Shown here: in pieces, positions 9,617 through 17,518 of the stretch | Position numbering within the stretch: position 1 is the first letter of the stretch | Layout: each line of letters starts with the position of its first letter | NCBI RefSeq assembly: GCF_900188175.1 | Contig: NZ_FZOQ01000008.1 | Span: 62,001-126,000, forward strand | Direction of reading: 5' to 3' | Length of the DNA stretch: 64,000 nucleotides | DNA from: Pontibacter ummariensis | GTDB lineage: Bacteria; Bacteroidota; Bacteroidia; Cytophagales; Hymenobacteraceae | Position numbers and translations under genes: made by a program | Notes under the pieces: generated by a model | Told to the model about the DNA's origin: nothing | Databases searched by the model: none | The model's input: the letters and a program-made list of their open reading frames with translations, nothing else

Positions 9617-9873
9617 CTTATCCTGCACTTGTATAGCTTGTAGGCAAAGTCTTCCACAGCTTCTCTATGTTGTGCTGCGTGCGCCTGTGAGCGTACCGGG
9701 GCTTACAAATGACACCGAAGCCTATAGCTATTTGTTTTAGTCCCCCTACCCAAGCCAGGCCGCCTCCACACGAGGCTGCTTTCTGCCTCCACATCATGTT
9801 TTCCCTGCTGAGCCGCATGCTTCATAACAGCGTATAGATTGGCAGAAGGTCTTCCTATTCCGCTTAAAAAGGC
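9617..9873. other. Gap before the FKBP gene, no gene seen
   Basis: Together with the flanking terminator and promoter this makes a 378-base gene-free stretch. A minus-strand ORF at 9618-9818 has no family resemblance, no promoter and atypical composition, so it is not called. Confidence 0.6.
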
Positions 9874-9881
9874 TAGCTTTG
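9874..9881 (+). promoter_or_regulatory. -7 element of FKBP gene promoter
   Basis: TAGCTTTG matches TAnnTTTG exactly, 69 bases before the preferred ATG at 9950. The -33 element is poor. Confidence 0.45.
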
Positions 9882-9949
9882 CAACAAAGCCGTTTTTTTG
9901 CGGTATACTCTATTTTCTAATGGCACCATTGGGTGCGAAAAAACTAACT

Positions 9950-10549
9950 ATGAACTTGCAAGAGAAGATCAGCTACATCATTGGTCGCGACATGGCGACA
10001 AACCTGAAAAAGCAGGGCATTACGATTGAGGCAGACCCATTTGTAACAGGCCTGAAAGAAGTGCTGGCAGGCAAGCCCTCTACCCTATCGCAGGAGGAAG
10101 TACAGCAGGCTATGATGGCCCTGCAGCAGGAAATGACGCAAAAGCAGAGCGCCGTAGCTGATGTGAATAAGAAAGCTGGAGAAGCGTTTCTGGCGGAGAA
10201 CAAGAACAAAGAGGGCGTACACACCTTGCCTAGTGGCCTGCAGTACGAGGTGATTCAGGAAGGCTCCGGCAAGTCTCCGTCGGCCTCCGATACCGTTACA
10301 ACCCACTACCACGGCACGCTTATCGACGGCACTGTGTTTGATTCCAGCTATGCCCGCAACCAGCCGGCCACTTTCCCGGTGAATGGCGTAATTGCCGGTT
10401 GGACAGAAGCGCTGCAGAAGATGAAAGAAGGTGCTAAATGGAGACTGTACGTTCCGGCTAGCCTTGCCTATGGTGCACAGGGAGCAGGCGATGTGATCGG
10501 ACCAAACTCCACCCTGATTTTTGACGTGGAGTTGATCTCTGTGAAGTAG
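9950..10549 (+). CDS. FKBP-type peptidyl-prolyl cis-trans isomerase (FklB-like)
   Basis: A 199-residue protein. An N-terminal helical dimerisation region (about residues 1-85, MNLQEKISYIIGRDMATNL) precedes a C-terminal FKBP domain (about 90-199) with VTTHYHGTLIDGTVFDSS, VIAGWTEALQKMKEG and the end FDVELISVK. It catalyses cis-trans isomerisation of X-Pro bonds. There is no signal peptide at this start, so it is probably cytoplasmic, as for FklB. The open frame runs upstream to 9839, but the -7 element at 9874-9881 lies inside that extension and the family N-terminus begins at MNLQEK, so the shorter start is chosen. Single-gene unit with a strong terminator. Confidence 0.9.
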   Translation: MNLQEKISYIIGRDMATNLKKQGITIEADPFVTGLKEVLAGKPSTLSQEEVQQAMMALQQEMTQKQSAVADVNKKAGEAFLAENKNKEGVHTLPSGLQYEVIQEGSGKSPSASDTVTTHYHGTLIDGTVFDSSYARNQPATFPVNGVIAGWTEALQKMKEGAKWRLYVPASLAYGAQGAGDVIGPNSTLIFDVELISVK

Positions 10550-10572
10550 GTATACAAGATGTACAAAGCAAA

Positions 10573-10608
10573 AAGGCCCTGGTCGAAAATGTCGACCAGG
10601 GCCTTTTT
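10573..10608. terminator. Terminator between FKBP gene and STAS-like gene
   Basis: Perfect inverted repeat aaggccctggtcga/tcgaccagggcctt with a T run on the plus strand and A run before it. It can serve both convergent genes. Confidence 0.88.
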
Positions 10609-10621
10609 GCTTATAGCAGTT

Positions 10622-11098
10622 TTATGCTCTTGAACTTGTCAATAGCATTCCGTTTAACCAGCGGTGCGCCTCCTCAGGATACAGAAAGTGATCCATGATC
10701 AGAAAATAGCCACCACACATCAGCTCATCCCCCTCCAGGTCCTTCACAATGCCTGGGTATAGGGAAACAGGCAGGATAACCGCAACAAACACATCATTCC
10801 CCACCACGCGTAGAACATTTGGGAACACGTGCTGGAACACCCAGCGCTGATCCTCCCGGTTTACTTTATCCCGCTCCTGCAGGTCTAACAGCCATTTCCT
10901 GGGCTTGTGCGTCATCACCTGCTCCATCACCAGGTCATACCCTTTCCGTAATTCCTCGGAGCTTACTTTTCCGGTCCAGGTCACAACGAGTATTTCCTGC
11001 TCCTGATCGTAGTGTACATTCAGTTTATCATGTATTAAGGCATCCTTAGCGTCCCCCCCTGCCTCTAAGGCAGCGTCTAAGAATAAGTTTTTTCGCAT
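10622..11098 (-). CDS. STAS-like domain protein, paralogue 1 of 3
   Basis: A 158-residue soluble protein with no signal peptide. It alternates strands and helices like the SpoIIAA/STAS fold: a strand around ILVVTWTGKVSSEELRKGYD, then KWLLDLQERDKV, an aromatic-rich segment, FVAVILPVSLY, and a C-terminal EEAHRWLNG helix. It shares this skeleton (W, S-EE-L, LxD, VA-VxxxxxY, WL) with the proteins at 12866-13375 and 15458-15901, all on the minus strand within 5.3 kb. No kinase or phosphatase partner lies alongside. A signalling or anti-anti-sigma-like role is only suggested by the fold. Confidence 0.7.
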   Translation of the reverse strand: MRKNLFLDAALEAGGDAKDALIHDKLNVHYDQEQEILVVTWTGKVSSEELRKGYDLVMEQVMTHKPRKWLLDLQERDKVNREDQRWVFQHVFPNVLRVVGNDVFVAVILPVSLYPGIVKDLEGDELMCGGYFLIMDHFLYPEEAHRWLNGMLLTSSRA

Positions 11099-11201
11099 AT
11101 AGTCCTGATTAAAGCGTCCCCTCTTGTCGTTAACGTAGTATCTTAAGTAAATATTTTACTATCCCCATGTTTTCCTTTTCGGAACTATCATTTAACGGTG
11201 G

Positions 11202-11209
11202 TAAATTTG
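11202..11209 (+). promoter_or_regulatory. -7 element, candidate promoter of the dehydrogenase gene
   Basis: TAAATTTG matches TAnnTTTG, about 200 bases before the ATG at 11408, with a T-rich TTTTCGG about 20 bases upstream in place of TTTG. The rest of the A/T-rich 309-base gap (11099-11407) holds no gene or stable hairpin that I can see. Confidence 0.4.
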
Positions 11210-11407
11210 AGCTATTAAAAGCAATAAAGCAAAACAATATAACATATATTTTAATAAATATAATACTATAAACAGAAACCCGATCAAAAGCAACGGGAAG
11301 CATAAGTAAAATACAGGCAAAGGGAGCGGGTAAAGAAGTAAAGAGAACAAATACGGGAGAGAACCGTTCTTTAAATCATCAACGACAAACCCTAAACAAG
11401 CACTCGT

Positions 11408-12832
11408 ATGGCACAAGACCAGACCGAAGGAAAGAAGTTTTTAGAAAGCGTACACGACTTTTTTGATCACGCAGCCCAATATTCGCGGCTCAGCCCCGGC
11501 ATACTGGCGCAGATTAAGGCGCCTAACAGTGTCTATAAAGTCTCGTTTCCGGTGGAGATAGAAGGTAAGATTGAGGTGATCGAAGGAATCAGAGTACAGC
11601 ACAGCCAGCACAAACTTCCTTCGAAAGGCGGTATACGCTTTAGCATGCAGGTGGATGAGGATGAGGTGAAGGCCCTGGCTACCCTCATGACCTTTAAATG
11701 CGCTGTGGTAGACGTACCCTTTGGTGGCGCGAAGGGCGGGGTAAAAATTAACCCACGCACAAGTTCCGTGAAGACACTAGAACGCGTAACCCGCCGCTAT
11801 GCCGCTGAACTCATCAAAAAGAACCTGATTGGCCCTGGCATGGACGTACCGGCGCCGGATTATGGTACGGGCAGCCGGGAGATGGCCTGGATTGCCGATA
11901 CCTACCAGGCCCTGAAATATGGCGAGACGAATGCGCTTGGCTGTGTGACGGGCAAGCCAATTGGCCAGGGAGGTATCAGAGGCCGTGCCGAGGCGACCGG
12001 CCTGGGTATCTACTTTGGCATACGGGAAGCCCTGGCAGACTCGGAGTTGCTGGAGGGGAAAAAGCTGGAAGGGCATGGCATGGAGGGCAAACGCATTATT
12101 GTACAGGGCCTGGGTAACGTGGGCTACCATGCAGCCTACTTCTGCCAACAGGATGGCGCCCTGATTGTAGGCATTGCCGAGCGCGAAGGAGGAATTTACA
12201 ACGAGGACGGCATTGATGTAGTAGAGGCGTTCAAACACCGCAGCGAAAACGGCTCCATCCTCAACTTCCAGAACTGCAAGAATTACGAGAACTCCACAGA
12301 GCTGCTTGAAACGGAATGCGACATCCTGATACCGGCCGCCCTGGAAAACGTGATACACAGCGGGAATGCAGGCCGGATTAAGGCAAAGATAGTGGCAGAG
12401 GGAGCAAACGGACCCGTAACCCGGGAGGCAGAACAGGTATTGTTACAAAAAGGGATCGTCATCCTGCCTGACCTGTACCTGAATGCAGGAGGTGTAACTG
12501 TGTCTTACTTTGAGTGGCTAAAGAACCTCTCGAACGTGCGTTTCGGGCGGATGGGAAAACGAGCAGAAGAGGCTAGCTACAGACGATTAGTAAACGCTAT
12601 CGAGGACGCCTCCGGCAAGAGCCTGTCAGCGCAGGAGAGAGCCTTTCTGACACAGGGAGCCGATGAAATTAGCCTGGTACGCTCAGGCCTGGAGGATACC
12701 ATGATCAATGCCTACCATGAGATACGGGATGTAATGGACCAAAAGAAAATCCCGGACCTGCGAACGGCGGCATTTCTAACAGCTATTGAGAAGATTGGTG
12801 TGAGCTACGAGGCACTGGGTATCTTCCCTTGA
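11408..12832 (+). CDS. Glu/Leu/Phe/Val dehydrogenase (probable glutamate dehydrogenase)
   Basis: A 474-residue amino-acid dehydrogenase catalysing reversible oxidative deamination, most likely glutamate to 2-oxoglutarate plus ammonia. The N-terminal substrate domain carries KGGIRFS and the catalytic-lysine motif PFGGAKGG (Lys at about 109), then PAPDYGTGSREMAWI. The Rossmann domain has IIVQGLGNVGYHAA (GxGxxG), and a Glu follows the second strand (GIAERE), which fits NAD preference, although this is inferred. A clear PDLYLNAGGVTVSYFEW segment sits near the C-terminal third. Leu, Phe or Val dehydrogenases are usually shorter (about 350-370), so glutamate is favoured. It is flanked by two STAS-like paralogues on the opposite strand. 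Confidence 0.9.
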   Translation: MAQDQTEGKKFLESVHDFFDHAAQYSRLSPGILAQIKAPNSVYKVSFPVEIEGKIEVIEGIRVQHSQHKLPSKGGIRFSMQVDEDEVKALATLMTFKCAVVDVPFGGAKGGVKINPRTSSVKTLERVTRRYAAELIKKNLIGPGMDVPAPDYGTGSREMAWIADTYQALKYGETNALGCVTGKPIGQGGIRGRAEATGLGIYFGIREALADSELLEGKKLEGHGMEGKRIIVQGLGNVGYHAAYFCQQDGALIVGIAEREGGIYNEDGIDVVEAFKHRSENGSILNFQNCKNYENSTELLETECDILIPAALENVIHSGNAGRIKAKIVAEGANGPVTREAEQVLLQKGIVILPDLYLNAGGVTVSYFEWLKNLSNVRFGRMGKRAEEASYRRLVNAIEDASGKSLSAQERAFLTQGADEISLVRSGLEDTMINAYHEIRDVMDQKKIPDLRTAAFLTAIEKIGVSYEALGIFP

Positions 12833-12865
12833 TCAAGAGCCACAGAGATAGTACTTAAGAAGAGG

Positions 12866-13375
12866 TCAGGACAGGGCGGTATATACGGCCAGGTCCCGGC
12901 CTCTGTTTAGTTGCCCCAGCCAGTATAGCGCCTCCTCTTGTTGCGTAAAGTAATTAAAGTGTATGAAAGACTGCTGCTGAAGATCGGATGATACCAGGTA
13001 ATTACTGACAATCGCCTTAAAATGATCCTCTGAAAAAACTACGGCAGCGTATATGTCCTCTTTTACAGTTTTGTGCACTTCCGGATAATATTCCAAATTA
13101 AGCCAGGCTTCCTGTCCTCTTCCCAGCGCACCACACGTAGTGAGGTCAGTACAAAAAAGGGTTACCAAACGTATCTCTCCTACGTACCGCAATGCCACCC
13201 AATACGCTTCCTGAAACGACCGGTCGTCCGGCTTCTGTTTCCACCTGATTAACATGGTGTTCAGAGAAGGGATGTACTGAATTAACACGAGCGGTGTCTC
13301 CAGCAGGTTAGCACGGGGATAAGTAGCACTTACTTTCACTATCCTAAATATAGAGGCCCCCTTATTCTTATACAA
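12866..13375 (-). CDS. STAS-like domain protein, paralogue 2 of 3
   Basis: A 169-residue protein with no signal peptide. It is the most diverged member of the local family but keeps the skeleton: TMLIRWKQ, RSFQEAY, a LFCTDLTTCGALGRGQEAWLN segment strongly like EEQEAWLQANFF of the third copy, YAAVVFSEDHF, and a terminal EEALYWLGQL helix. It converges on the dehydrogenase gene with only 33 bases between stop codons. The role is unknown. STAS/SpoIIAA-like regulators of this size are common in Cytophagales (general knowledge), but no partner is encoded beside it. Confidence 0.65.
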   Translation of the reverse strand: MYKNKGASIFRIVKVSATYPRANLLETPLVLIQYIPSLNTMLIRWKQKPDDRSFQEAYWVALRYVGEIRLVTLFCTDLTTCGALGRGQEAWLNLEYYPEVHKTVKEDIYAAVVFSEDHFKAIVSNYLVSSDLQQQSFIHFNYFTQQEEALYWLGQLNRGRDLAVYTALS

Positions 13376-13494
13376 ACCGCTGACCAGTTAACATTTATAG
13401 TGCAACACACTCCTTTCTTTTGTGCAATTATGTCTCGTCTGATCGGTGCTGTGCCCCCTCAGAAAGAAGCCCGTCCCACTTGGAAGTCCTTATA

Positions 13495-13535
13495 AAAAGC
13501 AGCGGCAGGCTCTATTCAGGCCTGCCGCTGCTTTT
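13495..13535 (-). terminator. Terminator of the M61 peptidase gene
   Basis: Perfect 16-bp stem aaaagcagcggcaggc/gcctgccgctgctttt. Minus-strand reading gives a T-rich tail, just beyond the M61 stop codon. Confidence 0.88.
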
Positions 13536-13554
13536 ACTGATTATTTGCTTGGAA

Positions 13555-15363
13555 CTAGCTGTTGTTAACTTCCAGCCACTTGCTGTATATCTTTTTCTGA
13601 AGCGGTGTCGGGTTCGGCACATGTTCGAAGGTATACCGAACGCTTTCGTCCTTCAGCATGGGAATGTCAAGTACCTGCAGCTTTCCATCGCGGGAGATAA
13701 GCACTTGTGCTGTATCCCCTACGTTAAAGCCTTTGATGTAACGGTCCAGGTCGTCGCCTACACGGAACCCGTTCACTGCGATGATCTCATCGTTTACGTT
13801 CAGGCCACCTTCCCAGGCACTGCTACCACGGCTCACGCTGCGTACCTGCACTTTACCGTCGGACACAGCTGTTGAAGCCCCCCAGCTCGCGCTGTTGTTG
13901 TTAGCGTTCAGGTTGACCAGACGCAGGCCTGCCGCGTCGAAGTACTCGTTGTAATCAGGGGACTTGGTACCGTTAATGTAATCACGGAAAAAGGCATCGA
14001 AGTTGCGACCGGCTACCTTCTCCAATCCTTTTTTGAACTCCTCTTCTGTAAAACCGCGCTTCAGGTCCTTGTAGTAGCGGTTATACATGTAGCGCATTAC
14101 GTCATCCAGGCTCTTCTCCCCTTCTGTCGCCTCCATGATCTCCATGTTTAACAAATGCCCGATCACGCCGCCCTTGGTATAATAAGACACCTCTGCGTTG
14201 TTCGAGTTCTCATTACGGCGATAGTACTTGATCCAGGCATCGAAGCTGGACTCTGCCACGGTTTGTACTTTGTTACCGGGGGTGTTTTCTACAGAATTGA
14301 TGCTACCGGCCACAATGTCCAGGTAACGGCTCGGCGAAACATAACCCGCGCGACGCACAATCAGGTCGTCATAATAGCTGGTGATGCCCTCTGACACCCA
14401 CAGCAGGTCTGTGTAATTCTCCTGGTTATAGTCGAATGGCCCTAAAGCCAGCGGGCGCAGGCGCTTCACGTTCCAAAGGTGAAAATACTCATGTGCCACC
14501 AAGCTCAGGAACCCCCTGTAACCAGCCTCAGTGCCGTAGTTCCAGCGTGAGGTCTGCAGCGTGGTTGAGTTGAGGTGCTCCAGTCCGCCCCCGCCGCGTT
14601 GCAGGTTATGCACGATAAAGACATAGCGGTCTACCGGCAGTTCGCCCATGACAGAAACAGCCTCTTCCACGATGTTCTTCATGTCCTGCATCAGGCGGTC
14701 CGGATCAAAGTTACCCTCGCCGTACACAGCTACCTCATGCGGTACACCAGCGGCAGTAAAGGTGTATACTTCATGGTTGCCGATCTCCAGAGGAGAGTCG
14801 CCCAGGATATCATAGTTCGGGAAAACATAGGTAAACTTGCCTGTGCTTTTAAGACCTGTCGAAACTTTGTTCCAGTCCTTATACGGCTTTACGACCAGCG
14901 TGCCGTTCAGATCCTGGTACCCTTCAGGGTACATGAAAACACTGGTACCGTTCACATAGCCGTGTGAAGCATCCAGAAAGCTGGTGCGCACGCTCATTTC
15001 GTAGGCATACACGTCATAAGAGGCTTTTACCACATCCGCTTTTTTAGTATAAACGCGCCATGTGTTCTTGTCGATCTTCTCAGACGGTAGCACGTTGCCG
15101 GCCTTGTCGGTCGCTTTAAAGTCTTCTACGTTTTTAGCGAACTCGCGCACCAGGTACGACCCTGGCGCCCACACGGGAAGCGTGAAGTCTACATAATTTT
15201 TCTTTACGCCAGACAGTTCTGCCTCTACTTCAAAGTAGTGCGTGTGAGGCTCTGGCATAGATAAGGTATAGCGCAACTCGGCGGCCAGTGCAGCTGCCGC
15301 ATTGCCCAGGCACAGAAAGGCAATAAGTAAGAGTGATAGCTTAAATCGATTGTGTTTGAGCAT
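13555..15363 (-). CDS. M61 family (glycyl aminopeptidase-like) metallopeptidase with PDZ domain
   Basis: A 602-residue secreted or periplasmic protein. A signal peptide (about residues 1-28, ending AALAA) precedes the M61 N-terminal beta domain (about 30-220). The zinc catalytic domain has HEYFHLWNVKRLRP (HExxH at 291-295) and the downstream VSEGITSYYDD glutamate motif, preceded by the family GGGGLEH loop. A PDZ domain sits near the C-terminus (about 500-580, VNDEIIAVNGFRVGDDLDRY). M61 enzymes such as glycyl aminopeptidase remove small N-terminal residues; the substrate here is unknown. It is transcribed alone and ends in a strong terminator. Confidence 0.93.
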   Translation of the reverse strand: MLKHNRFKLSLLLIAFLCLGNAAAALAAELRYTLSMPEPHTHYFEVEAELSGVKKNYVDFTLPVWAPGSYLVREFAKNVEDFKATDKAGNVLPSEKIDKNTWRVYTKKADVVKASYDVYAYEMSVRTSFLDASHGYVNGTSVFMYPEGYQDLNGTLVVKPYKDWNKVSTGLKSTGKFTYVFPNYDILGDSPLEIGNHEVYTFTAAGVPHEVAVYGEGNFDPDRLMQDMKNIVEEAVSVMGELPVDRYVFIVHNLQRGGGGLEHLNSTTLQTSRWNYGTEAGYRGFLSLVAHEYFHLWNVKRLRPLALGPFDYNQENYTDLLWVSEGITSYYDDLIVRRAGYVSPSRYLDIVAGSINSVENTPGNKVQTVAESSFDAWIKYYRRNENSNNAEVSYYTKGGVIGHLLNMEIMEATEGEKSLDDVMRYMYNRYYKDLKRGFTEEEFKKGLEKVAGRNFDAFFRDYINGTKSPDYNEYFDAAGLRLVNLNANNNSASWGASTAVSDGKVQVRSVSRGSSAWEGGLNVNDEIIAVNGFRVGDDLDRYIKGFNVGDTAQVLISRDGKLQVLDIPMLKDESVRYTFEHVPNPTPLQKKIYSKWLEVNNS

Positions 15364-15457
15364 GCTTTGTTAAGGGTTTTGGTTAATGCTTTTGCATACT
15401 ACAACAAAAACCATGCTTTTCCAAAACCCACCGGCTGGCACGCCCTCATCGAAAGGC

Positions 15458-15901
15458 TTAGGAAACCGGCTCCAGTACGCTTCTGTTCAACCAGTCACGC
15501 GCCTGTACCGGATCGCAGAAAGTGTGGATAATAATAAAGGAGTTATAGCTCCTGAGGCCTGCTTTTCCGGCCTCTTCCAACAGCTCCTGATAGCATTCGG
15601 AGGAAAGTACCGTGGCCACAAAATTACCTGCCCCCATGGTCTTCATCATCCTGGAAAAAAAGTTTGCCTGCAGCCAGGCTTCCTGCTCTTCACACAAGGT
15701 GCCGATCGCTCTGAAATCAAACAGCCAGTGTTTAACGCGATTCTTTTCGGCATATAAAAGCGCTTTCTCCAGCCCCTCCTGCAACTCCTCTGAGGCAGGT
15801 GTATCCCAACAACTCAGGCAAAGCTGTCCCCGCACGCCATCAAACTCCACGGCAAAAGCATTTGATCGGATCACCGGCATCTCTCCCCTCTCTCTATTCA
15901 C
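15458..15901 (-). CDS. STAS-like domain protein, paralogue 3 of 3
   Basis: A 147-residue protein with the same core as the other two copies: QLCLSCWDTPASEELQEGLEKAL, HWLFDFRAIGTLCEEQEAWLQ, NFVATVLSSECYQELLEEAG and a terminal ARDWLNRS helix. There is no signal peptide. The start may instead be at Met8 (15880, MPVIRSNAF). It lies upstream of the M61 gene on the same strand with 94 bases between, so they may share a transcript, although no promoter was recognised. Function is unknown beyond fold resemblance. Confidence 0.65.
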   Translation of the reverse strand: MNRERGEMPVIRSNAFAVEFDGVRGQLCLSCWDTPASEELQEGLEKALLYAEKNRVKHWLFDFRAIGTLCEEQEAWLQANFFSRMMKTMGAGNFVATVLSSECYQELLEEAGKAGLRSYNSFIIIHTFCDPVQARDWLNRSVLEPVS

Positions 15902-16150
15902 TGTACTATAAAATTTTGCAACAAAACAAGTTAAAAGGCATTCAACCCGTTCTAAAGTTCCGTACCCCTGAATTTTTATTTCTTAAAAGTTTAAGATCAG
16001 CTGTATACTTTCTAAAGCCAATAATGAACCTTTCCTTGTTAAGCCATGTTGTAGGGCCTTTGTAGTCATTTTTTGTTTAAGCAGTAACAGGGATACCAAG
16101 GACAGTAAAAAAATGCCAGTCTGCTAAGTCAAATTTATAAATACAGGATT

Positions 16151-16711
16151 ATGAAGAAGAAGATTTCAGCACTGTTGTTGCCTTTCGCCCTGCTTATATT
16201 CTTCCTCTGGTTTAACCCACGGCAGTTTGCAGCCCCCGCCAAAAGATTGGGTTCCACACCCCATCTCAGCATGGTAAAAAACGACTCCTTAGCCACCATG
16301 GGAACAGCCAAAAGCGAGCTTACCAATAAAGGAAAAGAGATCGTGGCCTATGCGATGCGCTTTTTGGGGAGCCCCTACGTTTACGCGGGCATGAGTGCAA
16401 AAGGCTTCGACTGCTCCGGTTTTACGGCCTATGTCTTCCGCAATTATAGCATCAAAATTCCCCATTCGTCTGCTCTACAGTCCCAGGAGGGAGTACCGGT
16501 AGCCAGAAACGAAGCACAGCCGGGCGATCTGGTAATCTTTACCGGCACGAACCCCAAGATCCGTAAGCCCGGGCATGTGGGCATTGTCATTTCCGCACCG
16601 GGAGACACGATACAATTTGTGCACTCCTCTTCGGTAGGTGGGGTTAAGGTGAGTAAAGTAAAAGGCACCCGCTATGACACGCGCTTTCTTGGTGTCAGAA
16701 GAGTTCTTTAA
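16151..16711 (+). CDS. NlpC/P60 family cell-wall hydrolase
   Basis: A 186-residue protein. An N-terminal signal or anchor helix (residues 4-21) is followed by a short linker and an NlpC/P60 papain-like domain (about 60-186). The catalytic Cys is in KGFDCSGFTAYVF (Cys88), the His in PGHVGIV (about 142), and a third polar residue is probably His in FVHSSS. These enzymes cleave the D-Glu to diaminopimelate bond of peptidoglycan stem peptides in the periplasm. Compact single-domain architecture without LysM or SH3 binding modules. It is followed after 83 bases by a small membrane protein gene. Confidence 0.9.
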   Translation: MKKKISALLLPFALLIFFLWFNPRQFAAPAKRLGSTPHLSMVKNDSLATMGTAKSELTNKGKEIVAYAMRFLGSPYVYAGMSAKGFDCSGFTAYVFRNYSIKIPHSSALQSQEGVPVARNEAQPGDLVIFTGTNPKIRKPGHVGIVISAPGDTIQFVHSSSVGGVKVSKVKGTRYDTRFLGVRRVL

Positions 16712-16794
16712 GGACCTTCACGCGTTCAGGTAAACCCAGGCTGATTTTCACGTACACAAGACCATGAAAACGGCATATTGCCATCACAAAATAA

Positions 16795-17175
16795 ATGGTC
16801 ATGGTACATCCTTACATCATAAACACAATAAACGCGTTGGTGCTGATAGTGGCCGGCCTGATTGCTTATTTCTCTAACCCGGCAAGACCCCCGGCAGCCC
16901 TGGTGGCTCCCTTCCTGGGTATCCTGCTACTGGCCTGCACGTATCACCTGCGCAAGCACAATCGTTTTGTGTTTAACACCGTAACTGCGGTTACTTTACT
17001 GGCGGGCATTTTGGTTATAAGCAGAATAGACTTCGAGGAATTCAGCTTTACGGAACGGAATATTCTGTTGACCGTGATGGGCCTCAGCTGTATAATAGCA
17101 GTGGGATTTTTTGTAGGAACTTTCGTGAAGGAGCGCCGATTGGGGAATAACTCTATCTACAAAGATGATTTATAA
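16795..17175 (+). CDS. Small integral membrane protein (126 aa), unknown
   Basis: Four hydrophobic segments (about residues 7-27, 32-50, 58-75 and 88-108) separated by short loops, with a basic and polar C-terminus (FVKERRLGNNSIYKDDL). The start is either the ATG at 16795 or the in-frame ATG at 16801. It resembles small Bacteroidota membrane proteins with no assigned role, and nothing in the sequence suggests an enzyme or transporter motif. It converges on the minus-strand RNA unit at 17196-17512, whose terminator hairpin lies just after its stop. Confidence 0.7.
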   Translation: MVMVHPYIINTINALVLIVAGLIAYFSNPARPPAALVAPFLGILLLACTYHLRKHNRFVFNTVTAVTLLAGILVISRIDFEEFSFTERNILLTVMGLSCIIAVGFFVGTFVKERRLGNNSIYKDDL

Positions 17176-17195
17176 CTCAAAGACAAAAGGGGCAT

Positions 17196-17238
17196 AAAAA
17201 AGAACACCAGGTGTAGCCCGTCAAGATACACCTGGTGT
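17196..17238 (-). terminator. Terminator of the minus-strand RNA unit
   Basis: Perfect 12-bp stem acaccaggtgta (17204-17215) / tacacctggtgt (17227-17238). Only the minus strand has the T tract directly after the stem (tcttttttat); the plus strand reads ccccaaaaat. It therefore terminates a minus-strand transcript, although no minus-strand protein gene lies upstream of it. Confidence 0.75.
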
Positions 17239-17350
17239 CCCCAAAAATCCTTCTTGTCCCAATAAGCGGCTTCCTGTGGTTCAGGTTGCCATCTCAAAGA
17301 CCGGAAAGGTAATAAAAGCTATCTGCGCAAGCAGTAGCGACTACTGCTTA

Positions 17351-17419
17351 CTAAGCCTGCTCACCTTTAGAGTGAACAAAATTACCTAGGCTTACTAAGA
17401 CGACCGATGGATTAGACAT
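17351..17419 (-). CDS. 22-codon ORF behind a perfect Shine-Dalgarno sequence
   Basis: ATG at 17419, peptide MSNPSVVLVSLGNFVHSKG plus EQA, stop TAG at 17351-17353, lying inside the candidate RNA. AGAAAGGAGGTG at 17422-17433 precedes the ATG, with 4 bases between GGAGG and ATG. The stop codon falls at the base of the 7-bp stem. It may be a translated peptide, or the pairing site may serve another purpose. No downstream minus-strand gene exists, so a classical attenuator leader is unlikely. Confidence 0.25.
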   Translation of the reverse strand: MSNPSVVLVSLGNFVHSKGEQA

Positions 17420-17518
17420 AGCACCTCCTTTCTCTTTAGTCCAACATAACCCCGCCTTCGACCAGTTATAGTTTAGGTTGTCAGACCAGAGCCGTAGCAC
17501 TCGCTACTTGATATAGTA

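Larger units (their letters stand above)
17196..17512 (-). ncRNA. Candidate structured RNA of about 315 nt, unidentified
   Basis: The unit has a promoter at 17519-17549, a T-tailed terminator at 17196-17238 and no ORF longer than 22 codons. Visible stems include GTAGC/GCTAC (17494-17498 with 17503-17507), ATAAC/GTTAT (17446-17450 with 17465-17469), a two-part hairpin TAAGCCT plus GTTCAC (17352-17364 with 17372-17377 and 17388-17394) and a 9-bp hairpin with a 3-base loop (17329-17349). The 10-base bulge of the two-part hairpin contains AGGTAAT, complementary to ATTACCT at 17307-17313, so a pseudoknot or alternative fold is possible. It lacks the marks of tmRNA, RNase P RNA and SRP RNA. Ends are predictions. 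Confidence 0.55.

Noticed and set aside
9618..9818. 66-codon minus-strand ORF
   Set aside because: No family resemblance, no promoter, unusual composition.
9839..9949. N-terminal extension of the FKBP protein
   Set aside because: The -7 element at 9874-9881 lies within it, and the extra 37 residues do not match the family N-terminus.
13420..13875. 151-codon plus-strand ORF overlapping the M61 gene and its terminator
   Set aside because: It runs through a terminator stem and is antisense to the PDZ domain of a clear peptidase.
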